Positions 27,249-34,602 of a stretch of 64,000 nucleotides of DNA are shown here, piece by piece (the first letter of the stretch is position 1; every line of letters begins with the position of its first letter). Below the pieces are notes generated by a model that did no database searches, was not told the DNA's origin, and saw only the letters and a list, made by a program, of their open reading frames with translations. Position numbers and translations under genes: made by a program. The stretch lies in assembly GCA_014799465.1 (NCBI GenBank), contig JAAVHZ010000006.1, positions 1-64,000 on the forward strand, read 5' to 3'. The DNA is from Lachnospiraceae bacterium (GTDB lineage: Bacteria; Bacillota; Clostridia; Lachnospirales; Lachnospiraceae).

Positions 27249-28718
27249 TTATTTATTGCTATTTTCAAGTACTGATGATAAATGCTGTATGCTTTCCTGA
27301 ACGTTGTCCATGGATTTTATTATATCATTCATGGCTGTTACCTGCTCCTCGGTGGATTTGCTTATTCCGATAGTGGCATCAGATGAACGCTGAAGCATTT
27401 CAGATAATTTATTCATTGACTGCATTAAATTATCTTTTATAACAATGATATCGTCAAGTTCTGATTTTAAAAGATTAGTAACTTTTATTACTTCTTCTGA
27501 GGAATCAAGCATATTGTGGAAAACATCTATAGTATCATTTAACTTATTATGAGATTCTACTACTATGTTTTTGTTTTGTCCCATAATCATGCTTGCATGG
27601 TCTACAATACTGATAATATCTTTCAGAATATCATCAATCTTTGTAGTTGCTTCTGTTGACTGTATTGATAAAGCGTTGATTTCATCGGCAACTACTGCAA
27701 ATCCTTTTCCTGCTTCACCGGCTCTGGCGGCTTCAATAGCAGCGTTTAAGGCAAGCAGGTTAGTCTGTGAGGCAATCTCATGTATACTTTGGATAATTTC
27801 ACCAATAGATGCTGATTTCTGGGAAAGTGTAGCTATTTCATCTGCAGCCTCTTTTGTAGAAGAGAGGTTATCATCAAATTGTTTTGAAAGTTTATTAATA
27901 GATTCTATACCTTCATTATTCTTAGTTTTAAGAGAATCCATATTGTCAACAGTCTGTGCTATACGTTCTTCTGAATCCACAATTTTGTCTGATAATTTAT
28001 TAAATATGGAAATACTTCCATGTACTTCATCAGTCTGTACAGTGGCATTGTCAGTTATATCTTCAGTGGCTGAAGCAATCTCCTGAGAAAGACTTTCAAA
28101 CGAATTAAGGGAATCATATATTTTTTCGGATGAACCTTTAAGTCCGTCAAAGGCTGCCTTTACATTATTGAGAAGCTCAATGGTTTTTTGTTCTTCCAAT
28201 TCTACTGTTATGAACAGCTTATTAGTATTCATGGAAACCAAGGCTGCTGTCAGAATACAAAGAAGGAAAACAAGTAAAATAAATATCCATACAACAAGAT
28301 TGTGCAGCAATAAATATGAATGTGGAGATATTATCATGGCTATTGTATTTGCAACAATAGTTGCAATTGCATTTGCATACACAACCTTTACATTGTAGTA
28401 AGCTATAGATAGGATTAACCCAAAAAAGTAAGCATGTGTCATAGCGGCAAACTTGCCATCATCAGAAACTACAAGAACTATTGCTCCGCATACCGGAAAT
28501 GTGCATATGTATAAATATTTTGCAAGCCATCCCAATTTTTTTTCAAAGATTTTCAGAATTATTGCTACCGCTGCCATTACAAAGGCTATACTGTCTTTTG
28601 CCGTACCATCCAAAAAAATCATTACAAATGCAAATGCTACTACGGTAACAAGAACAATAATGGCGAACATTATGTTGTTCATTCTGTTTTCTTCATTTTT
28701 TAATACATTTGATTCCAT
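27249..28718 (-). CDS. Methyl-accepting chemotaxis protein with a multi-pass membrane sensor
   Basis: A 489-residue chemoreceptor. Instead of two helices flanking an external ligand domain, residues about 12-170 hold roughly six hydrophobic segments with short loops, so the sensing part is embedded in the membrane. The cytoplasmic signalling domain fills about residues 190-489; its hairpin tip [22 protein letters not shown]...[12 protein letters not shown] is the conserved CheA/CheW contact. The ribosome-binding site AAGGAG precedes the ATG at 28716-28718; a longer frame to 28766 has none. It is probably monocistronic. The stimulus is unknown. Confidence 0.9.
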   Translation of the reverse strand: MESNVLKNEENRMNNIMFAIIVLVTVVAFAFVMIFLDGTAKDSIAFVMAAVAIILKIFEKKLGWLAKYLYICTFPVCGAIVLVVSDDGKFAAMTHAYFFGLILSIAYYNVKVVYANAIATIVANTIAMIISPHSYLLLHNLVVWIFILLVFLLCILTAALVSMNTNKLFITVELEEQKTIELLNNVKAAFDGLKGSSEKIYDSLNSFESLSQEIASATEDITDNATVQTDEVHGSISIFNKLSDKIVDSEERIAQTVDNMDSLKTKNNEGIESINKLSKQFDDNLSSTKEAADEIATLSQKSASIGEIIQSIHEIASQTNLLALNAAIEAARAGEAGKGFAVVADEINALSIQSTEATTKIDDILKDIISIVDHASMIMGQNKNIVVESHNKLNDTIDVFHNMLDSSEEVIKVTNLLKSELDDIIVIKDNLMQSMNKLSEMLQRSSDATIGISKSTEEQVTAMNDIIKSMDNVQESIQHLSSVLENSNK

Positions 28719-28839
28719 ATTTTCACTCCTTTTGTATATAGTTTTTTTACACTTAATAATAATCATTATATCAGATTAATTATATTGAGAAAAGCATTTT
28801 TTGCAAAGTATAAATACAAAATATAAAGCTGAAACTGTA

Positions 28840-28848
28840 TGGTATAAT
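28840..28848 (+). promoter_or_regulatory. Extended -10 promoter upstream of spoVT
   Basis: TGGTATAAT forms an extended -10, with a weak AT-rich -35. It lies about 118 bases before the spoVT start. spoVT is a sigma-G gene in Bacillus; a clear sigma-G motif is not evident here. Confidence 0.45.
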
Positions 28849-28965
28849 ATTGTTTATTTTACAGATACTACTACAACATAGCACTTAATAATGTGTAAAA
28901 AAATTAGTGTGTTTAAATGTATAGGTACAAGACACTATGAGATTAGAAATGGAGGAGACTTAAAA

Positions 28966-29502
28966 ATGAAAGCAACAGGAATAGTACGACGGATAGATGA
29001 TCTTGGGAGAGTAGTAGTCCCAAAAGAAATTCGCAGAACATTGCGTATCAGGGAAGGTGACCCTTTAGAAATATACACTGACAGGGAAGGTGAAATAATT
29101 CTTAAAAAGTATTCACCTATAGGCGAACTCAGTCAGTTTGCAAAACAGTGTGCAGAAGCTATTTACCAAAATACAGGACATGCCGCCATTATAACAGACA
29201 GAGACCAGATAATAGCTGTTTCCGGTACGGCAAAAAAAGAATTAATAAATAAACCGATAACAAAAGACTTGGAAAAAATTATAAATAGTCGTAAAATAGT
29301 TAAGGGAAATTCTGAATTTGTTCCGCTTACGTCTATGGAGTCGGAAAATGTATCACAGGTAATATATCCCATTATATGTGAAGGAGATGTTATTGGTTCA
29401 GTTGTAGTACAGACGAAAGATAAAAAAACATTACTTACAGATGCAGAAGCCAAGCTGGCAGCAGTGGCAGCGGCGTTTTTGGGAAAACAGATGGAAAGTT
29501 AA
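28966..29502 (+). CDS. spoVT: Stage V sporulation transcriptional regulator SpoVT
   Basis: SpoVT is a late forespore regulator of sigma-G genes. The 178-residue product has an N-terminal AbrB-like swapped-hairpin DNA-binding domain (MKATGIVRRIDDLGRVVVPKEIRRTL, residues 1-50) and a C-terminal GAF-like domain (about 60-178), which is the SpoVT architecture and length. GGAGG precedes ATG 28966. A frame reaching upstream to 28891 adds 25 residues without a better start. A structured repeat follows the stop by eleven bases. Synteny with mazG, HU and the yabP-spoIIE block is typical of Clostridia. Confidence 0.95.
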   Translation: MKATGIVRRIDDLGRVVVPKEIRRTLRIREGDPLEIYTDREGEIILKKYSPIGELSQFAKQCAEAIYQNTGHAAIITDRDQIIAVSGTAKKELINKPITKDLEKIINSRKIVKGNSEFVPLTSMESENVSQVIYPIICEGDVIGSVVVQTKDKKTLLTDAEAKLAAVAAAFLGKQMES

Positions 29503-29512
29503 AAGCGTGAGA

Positions 29513-29611
29513 AGTGTGAGAAGAAAATCTAAGGCAGCAAAAGACGCAGCCTAAGATTTTCTAAGTCTCACACTGAAGAATCGCCTTTGGGCGATTCTTC
29601 TGATATAATTT
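29513..29611 (+). repeat. Structured repeat R, copy A (between spoVT and mazG)
   Basis: Two hairpins in tandem. The first is AGTGTGAGA-AGAAAATCT (29513-29530) pairing with AGATTTTCT...TCTCACACT (29554-29574), with a CTT-type bulge. The second is GAAGAATCGCC with GGCGATTCTTC (29575-29600). TGATATAATTT follows and reads as an extended -10. A second copy lies at 32105-32201, about 90% alike, in the same orientation. Confidence 0.85.
29601..29609 (+). promoter_or_regulatory. Extended -10 at the end of repeat R copy A, possible mazG promoter
   Basis: TGATATAAT matches TGnTATAAT, about 65 bases before mazG. In copy B the first base of this motif is changed (CGATATAAT). Confidence 0.4.
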
Positions 29612-29673
29612 AAGTTATTGTCTTTGCCTGCAGGTCAAAATTTGCAGGATTTGGAAAGGGTAGGATTATTGAT

Positions 29674-30069
29674 ATGCATAAGAAGGAATTGGCAGATAAG
29701 GAACGTTATGATTTTAATGATTTGCAAATGATTATGAAGGCGTTGAGAGCAGAGGACGGATGTTCATGGGATAAGGTGCAGACACATGAAAGTATTAAGA
29801 AATGTCTGGAGGATGAATGTCAGGAGGTTATTAATGCCATTGACAGCAACGATAAGGAGAATCTTAAGGAAGAACTTGGAGATGTGCTGTTTCAGGTGGT
29901 AATGCACAGTGAAATAGCGGATGAGGCAGGAGATTTCGATATAAATGATGTAATAGACGGAATATGTAAAAAAATGGTTTTTAGGCATCCACATGTGTTT
30001 GGGGATGCAAATCCCGAAGATGTGAACTGGGAAGAACTTAAAAAACTTGAAAAAATGCAGTCAATATAA
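29674..30069 (+). CDS. mazG: MazG-family nucleotide pyrophosphohydrolase
   Basis: A single-domain MazG protein (131 residues) that hydrolyses nucleoside triphosphates to monophosphates and pyrophosphate, cleansing non-canonical nucleotides or tuning stress signalling. The metal-binding helix pair is visible: LEDECQEVINAID (ExxE) and LKEELGDVLFQVVMH (EExxD). WDKVQTHESIKKCL and FRHPHVFGD complete the family pattern. It is shorter than two-domain E. coli MazG, as is common in Clostridia. It sits between spoVT and the HU gene, the conserved order in this block. Confidence 0.93.
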   Translation: MHKKELADKERYDFNDLQMIMKALRAEDGCSWDKVQTHESIKKCLEDECQEVINAIDSNDKENLKEELGDVLFQVVMHSEIADEAGDFDINDVIDGICKKMVFRHPHVFGDANPEDVNWEELKKLEKMQSI

Positions 30070-30108
30070 GGAATTTCTAAGAAAATACGCTAAAATGCAG
30101 AAATTACC

Positions 30109-30137
30109 TTGACAAATTATGGCTTACAGTTTATAAA
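30109..30137 (+). promoter_or_regulatory. Strong sigma-A promoter of the HU gene
   Basis: TTGACA (30109-30114), 17-base spacer, TATAAA (30132-30137). The expected transcript has a leader of about 90 bases. Confidence 0.8.
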
Positions 30138-30233
30138 TAAACGTGAAGATAAGGAAAACACCTATCTTGAGAAATGTCTGTACTAGATTATACAGATAAA
30201 TTATATGAATATGAACGGAGGAGGAGTTTATCC

Positions 30234-30509
30234 ATGAACAAAGCTGAGTTAGTAGCAGCAATGGCTGAAAAGACTGAATTATCTAAAAAAGATGCAGAGA
30301 AGGCATTAAAGGCTTTCACAGAGGTTGTAGCTGAAGAGTTAAAGAAAGGCGAGAAGATTCAGTTAGTAGGATTCGGTACATTTGAAGTTGCCGAAAGAGC
30401 AGCCAGAGAAGGAAGAAACCCACGTACAGGTGCTCCGATGCCTATTCCGGCTTCTAAAGCACCAAGATTTAAAGCCGGTAAAGCTTTAAAAGATGACATC
30501 AACAGTTAA
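30234..30509 (+). CDS. hupB: HU family DNA-binding protein
   Basis: A 91-residue nucleoid protein that binds and bends DNA as a dimer. It begins MNKAELVAAMAEKTELSKKDAEKAL, the HU helical body, and continues with the arm FGTFEVAERAAREGRNPRTGAP containing the conserved RNP-Gly/Thr intercalating loop. ATG 30234 is preceded by GGAGGAGG; a longer frame from 30174 would add 20 residues not seen in HU proteins. It has its own strong promoter and terminator, fitting an abundant protein. Confidence 0.96.
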   Translation: MNKAELVAAMAEKTELSKKDAEKALKAFTEVVAEELKKGEKIQLVGFGTFEVAERAAREGRNPRTGAPMPIPASKAPRFKAGKALKDDINS

Positions 30510-30530
30510 TCAGTTAATTGTATGGTGTGA

Positions 30531-30572
30531 AATATCCTGCATATCTTCTCTGATATGCAGGATATTTTTATT
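30531..30572 (+). terminator. Intrinsic terminator after HU
   Basis: A 14-bp stem (ATATCCTGCATATC with its complement), loop of six bases, then TTTTTATTTT. Confidence 0.88.
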
Positions 30573-30616
30573 TTACAAAAGGATAATTAGAGTTAAAACG
30601 TATATAGGAGGATATT

Positions 30617-30856
30617 ATGAGACTAGATAAATATTTGAAAGTATCAAGACTTATAAAGAGAAGGACTGTAGCGAACGAGGCATGTGATGCAGGAAGGGTT
30701 CTTATAAATGGTAAGACGGCAAAAGCTTCGGCTTCGGTGAAAACCGGTGACATAATAGAAATACAGTTTGGTACAAAAACATTAAAAGTAGAAGTAATGA
30801 ATGTGCAGGAAAGTATAAAAAAAGAAGAAGCAGCAGAAATGTATAAAGAAATATAG
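30617..30856 (+). CDS. rqcP: S4-domain RNA-binding protein RqcP
   Basis: A 79-residue S4 domain protein (formerly YabO/Hsp15-like). MRLDKYLKVSRLIKRRTVANEACDAG contains the S4 fold with the RLIKRR basic helix, followed by GRVLINGKTAKASASVKTGD. In Bacillus the equivalent RqcP works with RqcH to add C-terminal alanine tails to peptides on stalled 60S-like large subunits, part of ribosome quality control. The gene sits between HU and yabP exactly as in Bacillus and Clostridia, which supports orthology. GGAGG precedes the ATG. Confidence 0.92.
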   Translation: MRLDKYLKVSRLIKRRTVANEACDAGRVLINGKTAKASASVKTGDIIEIQFGTKTLKVEVMNVQESIKKEEAAEMYKEI

Positions 30857-30900
30857 AATATATCCAGTCAATCTTTAATATATTTAAATATATAGACTGT

Positions 30901-30929
30901 TCTGCCTGAATTAGCATAATTCAGGCAGA
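30901..30929 (+). promoter_or_regulatory. Perfect hairpin in the leader of yabP
   Basis: TCTGCCTGAATT (30901-30912) pairs with AATTCAGGCAGA (30918-30929), loop AGCAT. There is no T-run, so it is not a terminator; the yabP ribosome-binding site (GGAAGG, 30934-30939) starts five bases later. It could protect the 5' end of a processed message or be a regulator site. Confidence 0.6.
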
Positions 30930-30944
30930 GAATGGAAGGTTGAT

Positions 30945-31226
30945 ATGGAAGAACGTACAGCAAACAGAAATCATAAGATTACCATTAATAACAGAAAGGA
31001 TGGCAATATTACCGGAGTTATTGATGTGCTGTCCTTTGATGACGGAGAAATAAAAGTAGATACGGAAATGGGTACTTTGTTGATAAAAGGAACAGATTTG
31101 CATGTAAAACGGCTTAATCTTGAAAAGGGTGAGGTTGATATAGAGGGTCATATGGACAGCTTTGTTTACACCCATGTAAAGCATAAGGCAGATGAGGAAT
31201 CATTTCTGTCAAGAATGTTTAAGTGA
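30945..31226 (+). CDS. yabP: Sporulation protein YabP
   Basis: YabP is a small forespore/mother-cell protein needed for proper spore cortex in Bacillus. The 93-residue product has the compact beta domain of the YabP/YqfC family: HKITINNRKDGNITGVIDVLSFDDGEI, MGTLLIKGTDLHVKRLNLEKGEVDIEG. The C-terminal tail ESFLSRMFK is also typical. ATG 30945 follows GGAAGG. It is followed ten bases later by yabQ, the invariant partner, so the two form an operon expressed in the mother cell in known relatives. Confidence 0.93.
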   Translation: MEERTANRNHKITINNRKDGNITGVIDVLSFDDGEIKVDTEMGTLLIKGTDLHVKRLNLEKGEVDIEGHMDSFVYTHVKHKADEESFLSRMFK

Positions 31227-31236
31227 GGTTACATAA

Positions 31237-31668
31237 TTGAGTATAAACATATCTGTGGAACTGTATCTTATATGTAAGGCTGTACTATTGGGAGTGTTTT
31301 TGAGATTTATATATGACCTGTTCAGAATAAGCCGCAGGGTATTCAGAAGAAATGCAGTAGTTGTAGGGTTAGAGGACACTATATATTGGATAGCTGCCGG
31401 AATATGCGTATTCATCCTTATGTATGATTTCAATGGCGGCAGTATGCGTATACATGCTTTTTTATTTGTGGCATTGGGAATGTTGCTGTATGGAGTATCG
31501 TTAAGTGCAGTTATTGTAAAGTATATTTCGTTATTATTACTGAAAATAAAATTCATTACCCTAAAGCTATTGAAAAAGTTATTAAAAAAAGTTAAAATAA
31601 AGAAAAAAAGTAAGGACGCAAAAACGGATGAGCAGAAGGTCAACAGCAAGAAGAAAAAAATCAAATAA
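31237..31668 (+). CDS. yabQ: Spore cortex biosynthesis protein YabQ
   Basis: A 143-residue membrane protein of the outer forespore membrane, required for cortex formation. Four hydrophobic segments span about residues 6-100 (LYLICKAVLLGVFLRFIYDLF matches the family N-terminus), then a strongly basic tail of lysines. The TTG start at 31237 follows GTGAGG. It overlaps the downstream divIC-like gene by 41 bases. Annotation is based on the family pattern plus the conserved position between yabP and divIC. Confidence 0.9.
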   Translation: MSINISVELYLICKAVLLGVFLRFIYDLFRISRRVFRRNAVVVGLEDTIYWIAAGICVFILMYDFNGGSMRIHAFLFVALGMLLYGVSLSAVIVKYISLLLLKIKFITLKLLKKLLKKVKIKKKSKDAKTDEQKVNSKKKKIK

Positions 31669-31930
31669 AATGTCAATGTTCCTTATAGCATTTATAATGA
31701 TGGTATTATGTGGCATTATGGTTATCCAGATAAGTGATATGAAGGTAGAGCAGCGTGAATTAAAGATTCAGGAAGCTAATCTGAAATTACAGCTTGCACA
31801 AGAACAGCAGAGAACGGATGATTTGCAGGAGGAAAAAGTATATGTCCAGACTAAAAAGTACGTGGAAGAAAAGGCAAAAGAGTTTGGGTATGTATATCCT
31901 GATGAAATAATATTAAAGCCGGAGAAATGA
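31628..31930 (+). CDS. divIC: Septum formation initiator DivIC/FtsB-type protein
   Basis: A 100-residue bitopic division protein. A short basic cytoplasmic N-terminus (RRSTARRKKSNK) is followed by one membrane helix (about residues 17-37, FLIAFIMMVLCGIMVIQI), a coiled coil (about 42-75, rich in Q, E and L) and a short C-terminal extracellular domain ending in YPDEIILKPEK. This is the DivIC/FtsB layout that links FtsL and FtsQ/DivIB in the divisome. ATG 31628 overlaps yabQ, indicating translational coupling. The conserved yabP-yabQ-divIC order identifies it. Confidence 0.88.
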   Translation: MSRRSTARRKKSNKMSMFLIAFIMMVLCGIMVIQISDMKVEQRELKIQEANLKLQLAQEQQRTDDLQEEKVYVQTKKYVEEKAKEFGYVYPDEIILKPEK

Positions 31931-31967
31931 TAACACTTTTGATTAAAGTCAAAGGTGTTATTTTTTT
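31931..31967 (+). terminator. Intrinsic terminator after divIC
   Basis: TAACACTTTTGA pairs with TCAAAGGTGTTA (one G-T pair), followed by seven T. Confidence 0.88.
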
Positions 31968-31997
31968 AATATATTAAAAATTATTAACTTCCTCGGT

Positions 31998-32037
31998 ATG
32001 ACTCGAAAAATCTTTTAAAGGAGGTTTTGTCTAAAAG
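31998..32037 (+). promoter_or_regulatory. Candidate Spo0A boxes upstream of spoIIE
   Basis: Two sequences resemble the 0A box (TGTCGAA): GACTCGAAAAA at 32000-32010 and TTTGTCTAAAAG, with six of seven matches in TGTCTAA, at 32026-32037. Both lie 24-65 bases upstream of the -35 of the spoIIE promoter. Confidence 0.45.
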
Positions 32038-32060
32038 TTTTATTAAATCACAGTCACAAA

Positions 32061-32093
32061 TTGACAAAAAGTGCAGAGTCAGATGATTATAAT
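32061..32093 (+). promoter_or_regulatory. spoIIE promoter with 21-base spacer
   Basis: Consensus TTGACA (32061-32066) and TATAAT (32088-32093) are 21 bases apart instead of 17. The Bacillus subtilis spoIIE promoter, which uses sigma-A and phosphorylated Spo0A, has the same unusual spacing. Confidence 0.65.
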
Positions 32094-32104
32094 AATTCGG
32101 TGAA

Positions 32105-32201
32105 AGTGTGAAAAGAAAATCTAAGGCAGTAAAAGACACTGCCTAAGATTTTCTAAGTTTCACACTGAAGAATCGCTGGGGCGATTCTTCCGATATAATT
32201 T
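32105..32201 (+). repeat. Structured repeat R, copy B (spoIIE leader)
   Basis: Second copy of the 29513-29611 element. The first hairpin pairs AGTGTGAAA-AGAAAATCT (32105-32122) with AGATTTTCT...TTTCACACT (to 32166). The outer stem has changed from GAGA/TCTC in copy A to GAAA/TTTC here, a compensated change. The second hairpin is GAAGAATCGC/GCGATTCTTC. Transcription of spoIIE would start about five bases before the element. Two further small inverted repeats (GTGCCAAC/GTTGGCAC and GCTGGC/GCCGGC) lie at 32215-32250. Confidence 0.85.
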
Positions 32202-32287
32202 CATGTATTGTTTGTGCCAACGTTGTTGGCACTGCTGGCGTTGCCGGCATGACTGGAAATGTTTAAGGAGAGAAGGAGAAACGGATT

Positions 32288-34573
32288 ATGAAAGAAAAGA
32301 TTATGAAGACTACACTGGTACAAATGATAGGAATAATACTGGCGAGATGTGTAATAATGACGTATAATCCATTAGGAATAGGATATTTTGCGGCATTATA
32401 CTCAAAGAAAAAGAACAGGATGATGACTTTTATACTTATGTCACTAAGTATTGTAACAATGTTTGATATGATTTCATCCGTAAAATACATAATGGCAATG
32501 ATGGCGATAATGTTTATATACAAAATATCTGAGGCAGCAGACAGGGAATATGGTATGTACAGGGCAGGTATGAATACATTTGCAGTTGTGATGGCGTTTG
32601 AGATTCTGGAAACAATGATGGAAGGTAACGGAAATGAAAGTATTTTAAAAACAATTGCAGTAACCGCAGTTGCAGCATCTTTGGCTGCCTCAACAACAAT
32701 TATATTTTCTAAAGGTATTGATGGAATATATAAGGGAAGGCTGCACAGAATGAATATGGAGGAAATGGTCGGAAGTGCCATTATGGGTTCTATAGTAGTA
32801 TATTATATAGGGGCACTTGGAGTGCTGCCGGAATCGGTATTAAACGGGATTTTGTATTTGGCAGTTATATATTCGGGAAACAGATATGGTTCAGGTAATG
32901 GAGCTGTAATGGGAAATATATGCGGTATTATATCAGGTATGTGGACAGGCACTCTTACGAATATAGGAGTTATGAGTATATCAGGAACCATATCCGGCAT
33001 ATTCAGAAGATTCGGCAGAATTATAAATGGAATTATATTTGCATTTTCATCTATTGCATTAAATTACATTTTTTCGGGAGCATTTAGTGCAGAGGCAACA
33101 GTTCAAGGTGTATTAATGGGTACTGTTGTATTTATGATCCTTCCGTCTGTTCTGATTGGTTCAGATGATGAAGACGATATAAAGGGAAGGGAAAATATGA
33201 TTAAGAAAGAAGGGGAAAAAAGGCTGAAACTCATAGAAGAGTCATTTGTAAAACTGGCAGAGAGTTTTTCGCTTGTACAGAGAAAACAAAGCCTGTCTGA
33301 ATATGATCTTGCCAGAATAACCGAGCAGATATCAGAAAAAATATGTGCTGACTGTGGAAAATGCAGATTGTGTGCAGTACAGCCGGAGATACAGAATGAG
33401 ATGCATAAGCTTGTAGAAATGGCAGATAAAAAGGGAAAATTATCACTACAGGATATGAGCAGCAGGTTTATGATGAACTGTCTGTCGCCGGAAATATTTT
33501 TAAGTGAGCTTAATCATATGTTTGAAAAGGCAAGGATGAATATGGTATGGGGAAATAAGCTGATTGAAAGCAGAGAAGTTATATCACTTCAGTTAAAGCA
33601 GATAGCGGGAATGGTCAGTGATTATGGTAAAATGCTGTATAACGCAAAGGCATATTCTGATATGGGAGAAGAAGAACTGCGTATTGCCCTAAAAAAAGAA
33701 AAGATAATATTAAAGAAATTCATTATTCTTGAGAATCAGAATAATCAAAAAGAATATTTGATAACTGCAAAATGTAAAAAGGGAAATTCAATTAGTGCAA
33801 GAGATATGGGCAGGCTGGCAGGAAATATAATTGGTATACAGCTTGACCCCGCCATAAACGGAAGAAAGATACTTGGAAATGAATACGCAACATTATCATT
33901 TGTAGAGAAGAAAAATTTTTATGCTTTGCATGGAATGGCAAGAAGAACCAAAATGGAATCAGAGGTGTCAGGAGATAACTTTACATTTTCTGAGTTGGGA
34001 AACGGTCAGCTTTTAATGAGTATAGCCGATGGCATGGGCTCAGGATATTATGCATTTCAGGACAGTGAAACGGCAATAGAACTTCTTGAACAACTTATGG
34101 ACAGCGGATTCAGTGAAGATGTGGCACTTAAAATGATTAATTCAGTGATGCTTATAAATTCAGACAGCGAGAAACCTACAACACTTGATATGGGTATACT
34201 TAATCTTGCTTCGGGTGTATGTGATTTTGTAAAGCTGGGAGCTGCATCTACATTTGTAAAAAGAGGAAACTGGGTAGAAGCCATAAAGTCAACAACAATG
34301 CCTATGGGAGTATTTGAACAGGTGGATATAGAAAGTACATCTAAGAAAATGTATTCAGGGGACATGATTATTATGGTATCAGACGGAATAGTAGAAGCCA
34401 TTAACGCAGAAGATAAAGAGAGGGCAATGAGTGAGATTATAATGGGAATAAAAAGTAATAATCCTAAAGAAATGGCATCATCAATTCTGGAAAATGTGTT
34501 AAAATACAATAGTGATGAACCGGAAGATGATATGACTGTACTTGTGGCAGGCATATGGAACAGGGCGGCATAA
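32288..34573 (+). CDS. spoIIE: Stage II sporulation protein E (serine phosphatase)
   Basis: SpoIIE dephosphorylates the anti-anti-sigma factor SpoIIAA at the asymmetric septum and so activates sigma-F in the forespore. The 761-residue product shows about ten membrane helices (residues about 10-290), a central FtsZ-interacting/oligomerisation region (about 300-530, with the cysteine cluster CADCGKCRLC) and a C-terminal PP2C phosphatase domain (about 545-757). Metal-binding acids are visible in LMSIADGMGSGYYA (Asp581), VSDGIVEAIN and EDDMTVLVAGIW. ATG 32288 follows AAGGAG. Its promoter carries the 21-base spacing typical of Spo0A control. tilS follows 29 bases later and is probably co-transcribed. 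Confidence 0.96.
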   Translation: MKEKIMKTTLVQMIGIILARCVIMTYNPLGIGYFAALYSKKKNRMMTFILMSLSIVTMFDMISSVKYIMAMMAIMFIYKISEAADREYGMYRAGMNTFAVVMAFEILETMMEGNGNESILKTIAVTAVAASLAASTTIIFSKGIDGIYKGRLHRMNMEEMVGSAIMGSIVVYYIGALGVLPESVLNGILYLAVIYSGNRYGSGNGAVMGNICGIISGMWTGTLTNIGVMSISGTISGIFRRFGRIINGIIFAFSSIALNYIFSGAFSAEATVQGVLMGTVVFMILPSVLIGSDDEDDIKGRENMIKKEGEKRLKLIEESFVKLAESFSLVQRKQSLSEYDLARITEQISEKICADCGKCRLCAVQPEIQNEMHKLVEMADKKGKLSLQDMSSRFMMNCLSPEIFLSELNHMFEKARMNMVWGNKLIESREVISLQLKQIAGMVSDYGKMLYNAKAYSDMGEEELRIALKKEKIILKKFIILENQNNQKEYLITAKCKKGNSISARDMGRLAGNIIGIQLDPAINGRKILGNEYATLSFVEKKNFYALHGMARRTKMESEVSGDNFTFSELGNGQLLMSIADGMGSGYYAFQDSETAIELLEQLMDSGFSEDVALKMINSVMLINSDSEKPTTLDMGILNLASGVCDFVKLGAASTFVKRGNWVEAIKSTTMPMGVFEQVDIESTSKKMYSGDMIIMVSDGIVEAINAEDKERAMSEIIMGIKSNNPKEMASSILENVLKYNSDEPEDDMTVLVAGIWNRAA

Positions 34574-34602
34574 TGCCCGTATGAATAAAAGGAAGCAGGC
34601 TT

